Below are positions 7,740-10,676 of a stretch of 10,676 nt of DNA, in pieces. The notes below the pieces were generated by a model that worked only from the letters and a program-made list of their open reading frames with translations, was not told where the DNA came from and searched no databases. Position 1 is the first letter of the stretch; the number at the start of each line of letters is the position of its first letter. The DNA lies in the NCBI GenBank assembly GCA_903905685.1, contig CAIVHI010000072.1, positions 1-10,676 on the forward strand. The letters run 5' to 3'. The DNA comes from an uncultured Bacteroidota bacterium (GTDB taxonomy: Bacteria; Bacteroidota; Bacteroidia; Chitinophagales; Chitinophagaceae). Position numbers and translations under genes: made by a program.

Positions 7740-9452
7740 TTATTTCTGAAGTTTATCGGCATCACTGATTTTCATGCCGTAATCCATCAGCGCAATAATA
7801 CTGCTTTCCTCCTTATTTGAAAAATCAATATCGATATGCGATTCGAAGCTGTTGTTCTTGAAACTGCCGCCGTCTATCGAGATATTGTCTAACAACCGCT
7901 TGCTCTCGGAAAGTATGGCAGAGTCGTGCGCATTGGTCACTATACCATTGTCGATGTTCTTCACCAACTCCTTGATATCCAAGAATATTCCCAGTGGATG
8001 CCCGTACACGTGTTCCACTGCGGCCGATGGCATCTTGTGAGATTTGAAGCTTCCGTCAAGAAAGCCCTTTGCATTCGCAAATTTATTGGATGCAACCGCA
8101 TAGTGTTCACCAATGATGATGTATACCGAGTCTTTGGAGTCTATCGGTACGGTGTAACTGTTGGTGCCGGTGGGCATCAGGTTGCCCGCATCCTTGTACA
8201 TATTGAAAATGCGGTCGAAGCTGGCCTTTTTGTTGATTTTGATTACAACCGTCATCCCCAAGGATGGCTTTTGGGTGGGATGATTCACCGGCTTGCCCAT
8301 TAGGGAGTCGGTTTCCATCACTGTTTTTACACTAAGGTCGTTAAGCACAATGGCCATATCGCCAGTGAAGGATTCCATGATGTTGTCGAAAGACAGGCCT
8401 TGCGTGCCAAGGCCCAGATTGATGAGCCCAAGCAGGCCGGTTTTGTCTATCGATTTCTTCAAGCCCGAGGGGGATAGGTGCCAGGTCATCAGCAAATCCA
8501 ATTTGTCTTTTGGCAATTGGTCTATCATTTCCTTGTCGGCATTCGTTCCGCCCAAGTCTTTACCTATTTCGCTCAGTTCCTCCGATACATAATAGTTCAA
8601 GTCGCCGGTAATCTTTCCGGCTTTGAAATCGAATCCGGCTGCAAAGGCGGCATCTTTCCAAAGGGAGTTGGAAAGGGAAATGCCGCCCATTTTTTCGGCC
8701 ATGTTTTCGCTCATGTATTGGCTCATGAGCTGGTCGTAGTTGAGCCACAGCGTGATGTCGTGCCCGTTAGTTTCCAAGGTTTTGAAGTGGGCATTGTTGA
8801 TGATGGAGTTTTCTTTGTTGATGGAAAATGCATTGTCCATCTCTGCCGATATCTCGGCTTCGTTTTGCGGCGTCGCAGGCGGCGCGGCATGTCCGGTGCG
8901 AATCTCGTCGTAATACTCTCCCGGGTCCGCTGTAACGTTGGTTACAATCAGCAGCTTTTTCGTCCAGCCAATATACATGGCATTGTTGATGACGGCCTCT
9001 TTCCGGTCGCCCTTCTGCTTGATGCCGGGGTTGGGGATGATTTTTTTGAGGTAAGTCTCGAAGTCGTCGGCATTGGATAGCGGCACGAGTACCGAAACCC
9101 GGTTTCCGCCCTTGATGCGTTTGTCGGTCTTGATGTAGCAGTAGATGGTGTTCAGGAAGTCGATACCCGAGTTCTCTATGCCTGCCACAGCATCGTTGGC
9201 ATTCTTCTCGGGCATGCGTTTCTGCATTTCCTTAAAGAGTTTGCTGCCCGTAATAACGTTCCAGGCAATTTTTTTGCTGAGGGACTTCAGGTTTATTCCG
9301 GCAACCACCACGGCATCCTTGGGAATGTAGCGGGCATGGTCGGGCAGGCTATGGCATGCCCCCAAAAACAAGACACCAACCAAAAGCACGGTTGTTGCCT
9401 TAAGTTGGTGCCTTGCAAAACGCTTCTTGGGCGTACTAGAATGGAAGGTCAT
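7740..9452 (-). CDS. DUF4836 family lipoprotein
   Basis: 570 aa from the ATG at 9452. The same frame runs open up to 9581, but the 9452 start gives a proper lipoprotein signal: basic MTFHSSTPKKRFARHQLK, hydrophobic TVLLVGVLFL, lipobox LGAC with Cys33. Just after it, YIPKDAVVVAGINLKSLSKK (from residue 42) is the hallmark opening of DUF4836, a Bacteroidota family of unknown function in which a 'voice' of the same type, PKDAxxVAGxNxxSLxxKxxW, is conserved. The remainder is a long soluble domain with no enzyme motif I can name (later segments include LTGDLNYY-like and GDMAIVLNDLS strands). Location: lipid-anchored in the envelope, inferred. The start lies inside the 3' end of the DUF3127 gene (17-base overlap), which suggests translational coupling and co-transcription. 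The BNR-repeat lipoprotein follows 93 bases downstream. Confidence 0.86.
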   Translation of the reverse strand: MTFHSSTPKKRFARHQLKATTVLLVGVLFLGACHSLPDHARYIPKDAVVVAGINLKSLSKKIAWNVITGSKLFKEMQKRMPEKNANDAVAGIENSGIDFLNTIYCYIKTDKRIKGGNRVSVLVPLSNADDFETYLKKIIPNPGIKQKGDRKEAVINNAMYIGWTKKLLIVTNVTADPGEYYDEIRTGHAAPPATPQNEAEISAEMDNAFSINKENSIINNAHFKTLETNGHDITLWLNYDQLMSQYMSENMAEKMGGISLSNSLWKDAAFAAGFDFKAGKITGDLNYYVSEELSEIGKDLGGTNADKEMIDQLPKDKLDLLMTWHLSPSGLKKSIDKTGLLGLINLGLGTQGLSFDNIMESFTGDMAIVLNDLSVKTVMETDSLMGKPVNHPTQKPSLGMTVVIKINKKASFDRIFNMYKDAGNLMPTGTNSYTVPIDSKDSVYIIIGEHYAVASNKFANAKGFLDGSFKSHKMPSAAVEHVYGHPLGIFLDIKELVKNIDNGIVTNAHDSAILSESKRLLDNISIDGGSFKNNSFESHIDIDFSNKEESSIIALMDYGMKISDADKLQK

Positions 9453-9870
9453 CTGATGTTTCCTGTGAATTTGAATTATAGGAACCCTGTGAAGCGAAGT
9501 TGTTGGAGCTCGAACCTTGGTTTCCACCATTGTTTTGATATTGGTTGTTGTTTTGTGGAGCCGATTGACTGCTCGCAGCACCTGCGGCTTCTACACTCCA
9601 TGCGTTGAGGTTGGAGAAGTAGCGCTCTTTGTCGTCCTTGGTCCACTTGGAGCCGCGGATATTGAAACTCACCTTCACCATGTCGCCTTCATTATACTTG
9701 TCAATGATGTCGCACTTCGCGTTAACCAACTGCATGGCTGCATAATTGATGTAGCTACTGCCATTGATTTCCTCAGAGAGCTCGACCACAAACTCCCTTT
9801 TCCTGAATTTATCGCTCACATTCACGACATCGTACTTCTTGAGCAGCCTCCCCGTTAATTCTAAATTCAT
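9436..9870 (-). CDS. DUF3127 OB-fold protein with an SSB-like acidic tip
   Basis: 144 aa. Residues 1-94 form the DUF3127 domain, predicted OB-fold: MNLELTGRLLKKYDVVNVSDKF at the start, VVELSEE, AAMQLVNAKCDIIDKY, then VKVSFNIRGSKWTKDDKERYFSNLNAW (65-91), which resembles the equivalent strand pair of single-stranded DNA-binding proteins. Residues 95-137 are a low-complexity Asn/Gln/Ser/Gly linker and the protein ends SDDLPF (139-144), very like the SSB C-terminal tip (DDDIPF/DDDLPF) that recruits repair and replication partners. A role in binding nucleic acid and SSB-interacting proteins is inferred; it is not the canonical ssb gene. Start at 9870 follows an AT-rich leader with a TACTTTTG element; no clear Shine-Dalgarno. 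Its 3' end overlaps the DUF4836 start by 17 bases. Confidence 0.9.
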   Translation of the reverse strand: MNLELTGRLLKKYDVVNVSDKFRKREFVVELSEEINGSSYINYAAMQLVNAKCDIIDKYNEGDMVKVSFNIRGSKWTKDDKERYFSNLNAWSVEAAGAASSQSAPQNNNQYQNNGGNQGSSSNNFASQGSYNSNSQETSDDLPF

Positions 9871-9927
9871 TTTTAAAATATTTAATTATAAGAAAATATT
9901 TGCACAAACAAATTATGGTAAAAACAA

Positions 9928-9935
9928 CAAAAGTA
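9928..9935 (-). promoter_or_regulatory. Candidate -7 element (TACTTTTG) for the DUF3127 gene
   Basis: Minus-strand TACTTTTG matches TAnnTTTG and is identical to the element before tRNA-His (10086-10093). It lies 57 bases upstream of the ATG at 9870, just past the tRNA terminator, so it is well placed to start the DUF3127-DUF4836 transcript. No -33 TTG at standard spacing. Confidence 0.45.
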
Positions 9936-9952
9936 GGATTAAACCGGCAATA

Positions 9953-9984
9953 AAAAAACACCCGGAATGCACCGGGTGTTTTTT
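9953..9984 (-). terminator. Strong terminator after tRNA-His
   Basis: A perfect 13-bp stem, AAAAAACACCCGG (9953-9965) with CCGGGTGTTTTTT (9972-9984), surrounds a 6-base loop. Read on the minus strand it begins 9 bases after the tRNA 3' end and finishes in a seven-T run. It is symmetrical enough to terminate in either direction. Confidence 0.85.
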
Positions 9985-9993
9985 GCCTTCAAG

Positions 9994-10068
9994 GGAGGCT
10001 GATGGGTCTCGAACCCACGACCCTCAGAACCACAATCTGATGCTCTAACCTACTGAGCTACAGCCTCC
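9994..10068 (-). tRNA. tRNA-His (anticodon GTG)
   Basis: A full cloverleaf can be drawn. The acceptor stem GGAGGCTG pairs with CAGCCTCC as eight pairs, that is, including the extra G-1:C73 pair that is the identity element of tRNA-His. T8-A9 follow, then a D-stem GCTC/GAGC, the anticodon stem TCAGA/TCTGA with loop TTGTGGT (anticodon GTG at 10031-10033), a 5-base variable loop, and a T-arm GTGGG-TTCGAGA-CCCAT. CCA is not encoded (CTT follows C73). It is a single-gene transcript by appearance: its own -7 element upstream and a strong terminator downstream. Confidence 0.96.
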
Positions 10069-10085
10069 GTCTGGAATCAATGGTG

Positions 10086-10093
10086 CAAAAGTA
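10086..10093 (-). promoter_or_regulatory. Candidate -7 element (TACTTTTG) for tRNA-His
   Basis: Minus-strand TACTTTTG, a perfect TAnnTTTG match, lies 17 bases upstream of the mature 5' end, so transcription would start about 10 bases before the tRNA. No TTG is seen at -33. Confidence 0.5.
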
Positions 10094-10174
10094 AGGGTTT
10101 TGGGTTTTAAATGGCTGCTTTGCCGAAAAAAATGATTGAATATGGACACATCTTCGGCCAGGCGGCCTTCAACG

Positions 10175-10196
10175 TTTTACAGCGCATGCTGTAAAA
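10175..10196. repeat. 22-bp inverted repeat (9-bp arms) in a gene-free stretch
   Basis: TTTTACAGC (10175-10183) and GCTGTAAAA (10188-10196) are perfect arms around GCAT. No T-run follows on either strand (AGCTTTGG on plus, CGTTGAAGG on minus), so it does not look like a standard terminator. It could be an operator, a repeat-family member or a decayed element end. Confidence 0.5.
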
Positions 10197-10265
10197 AGCT
10201 TTGGATTTTGGATTTAAGCAATGAAAACAAGGCTGTGCAAGATTTGGACAAGACATGTTCCTACT

Positions 10266-10577
10266 TCAGCGTCCGAAGAGAAGTCGACGATTTATCAAGA
10301 CGGTTTCCTTAAAATAGGGATTCTTTTTCGTCGGTTCCTCCAAAAGGTCTGGTGGTCGGTGCAAGAGGTCTTGGAGCGAGCATTTCAAGTCGTAATGGTT
10401 GTCCACGTCATCCTTGACGGCGATGGGCTCAAAATTCACAACGAGGTCGTTGGCGCCGGCACTATGGAATCTTTGGGTAAAGTCCAAACCGTACGCAAAT
10501 AGCCCGCTCACTTTGTGCTTCGATCACAGGCTTATAACGTCATCCAAATAGGTATCAGGTATTTCCGTGGTGCTACA
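10266..10577 (-). pseudogene. Decayed MNT-type minimal nucleotidyltransferase (MntA-like) relic
   Basis: The minus-strand frame ending at 10266 reads KVSGLFAYGLDFTQRF, ANDLVVNFEPI, DNHYDLKCSLQDLLHRP, PDLLEE and NPYFKETV, closely following the minimal nucleotidyltransferase family (typically KSLFAFGSVLTDRF..SDxDLxVxFEPI..YxxLKxxLExLxxRxVDLV..NPYF). Continuing upstream in the same frame, YLDDVISL precedes an in-frame TGA (10524-10526) exactly where the family has 'LC', then SKHKV; a further stop (TAA, 10578-10580) precedes that with no start between. The catalytic GS is GL and the first Asp of DxD is lost (SDxD is GAND). So the gene is broken at the N-terminus and at its active site. Intact relatives are antitoxin partners of HEPN toxins; no HEPN gene is visible on either side here. 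The 81-residue stretch after the TGA (GTG at 10511) could in principle be translated but would lack a working active site. Confidence 0.65.
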
Positions 10578-10598
10578 TTACCATTTTAGCGCAATACA

Positions 10599-10625
10599 AA
10601 ATATCGCCCTGTCAGGGCGATATTT
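10599..10625. repeat. 27-bp palindrome with perfect 13-bp arms
   Basis: AAATATCGCCCTG (10599-10611) and CAGGGCGATATTT (10613-10625) are perfect arms around a single T; as RNA this folds to an 11-bp stem with loop TGTCA. On the minus strand the stem is followed by TGTATTG after TTTT, so weak terminator activity for an unseen upstream gene is possible. Dispersed REP-like repeats with CGCCCT...AGGGCG cores are another option (inference). Confidence 0.6.
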
Positions 10626-10676
10626 AGCTGTACGGCGGTCGTTGGTAACATTAAATTAATATTGGCGTAACATTGA

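Noticed and set aside
8478..9080. 200-codon plus-strand open frame opposite the DUF4836 gene
   Set aside because: Antisense shadow of a recognised lipoprotein gene; no signal, motif or ribosome site of its own.
10221..10502. 93-codon plus-strand frame opposite the nucleotidyltransferase relic
   Set aside because: The minus-strand frame carries clear family motifs; the plus frame has none.
10645..10674. Two copies of GTAACATT (10645-10652 and 10667-10674)
   Set aside because: An 8-base direct repeat in AT-rich sequence is easily due to chance; too short to call a repeat array or iteron set at the window edge.
9994..10676. Integrated element attached at tRNA-His
   Set aside because: No integrase, no repeat of the tRNA 3' end and no phage or plasmid genes are visible; only a gene relic and palindromes follow, and they lie on the 5' side of the tRNA.

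Overview
The window looks like chromosomal DNA of a Bacteroidota species, probably Chitinophagales/Chitinophagaceae-like (inference). The evidence is a set of families typical of that phylum (DUF6600-like YxW exported protein, DUF4836 lipoprotein, DUF3127 protein with an SSB-like tail, GOB-type beta-lactamase), several matches to the Bacteroidota -7 promoter element TAnnTTTG, and weak or absent Shine-Dalgarno sequences. It reads as mostly ordinary core and accessory chromosome. There is no phage, plasmid or CRISPR signature and no intact transposase.

Layout: 1-738 (-) is an aromatic-rich exported protein whose 3' end lies outside the window. It is divergent from ruvB at 985-2007 (+), the Holliday junction branch-migration motor. 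ruvB converges, across a strong GC hairpin (2032-2059), on a secreted prolyl oligopeptidase (2087-4210, -). Divergent from that is a two-gene + strand unit: a DUF4337 membrane protein (4342-4884) and a single-span membrane-anchored protein of unknown function (4899-5381). These converge on a GOB-like subclass B3 metallo-beta-lactamase (5424-6302, -), which has its own -7 element.

The - strand block 9870-6534 is a likely operon or closely linked set: DUF3127 OB-fold protein (9436-9870), DUF4836 lipoprotein (7740-9452, overlapping the previous gene by 17 bases) and a BNR/Asp-box beta-propeller lipoprotein (6534-7646). It ends at a good intrinsic terminator (6479-6511). Upstream sits tRNA-His(GTG) (9994-10068, -), with its own -7 element and a very strong terminator that also separates it from the DUF3127 promoter.

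The last 600 bases (10069-10676) hold no intact gene. They contain the tRNA promoter, a 22-bp inverted repeat (10175-10196), a decayed MNT-type minimal nucleotidyltransferase pseudogene (about 10266-10577, -), a 27-bp perfect-arm palindrome (10599-10625), and an AT-rich tail with two copies of GTAACATT (10645, 10667). This is the most accessory-like part of the window.

I did not find a convincing undescribed multi-gene system. The items most worth following are the GOB-type lactamase with its Gln zinc ligand, the SSB-like C-terminal tip on the DUF3127 protein, the uncharacterised DUF4337 plus single-span protein pair, and the nucleotidyltransferase relic beside the palindromes.
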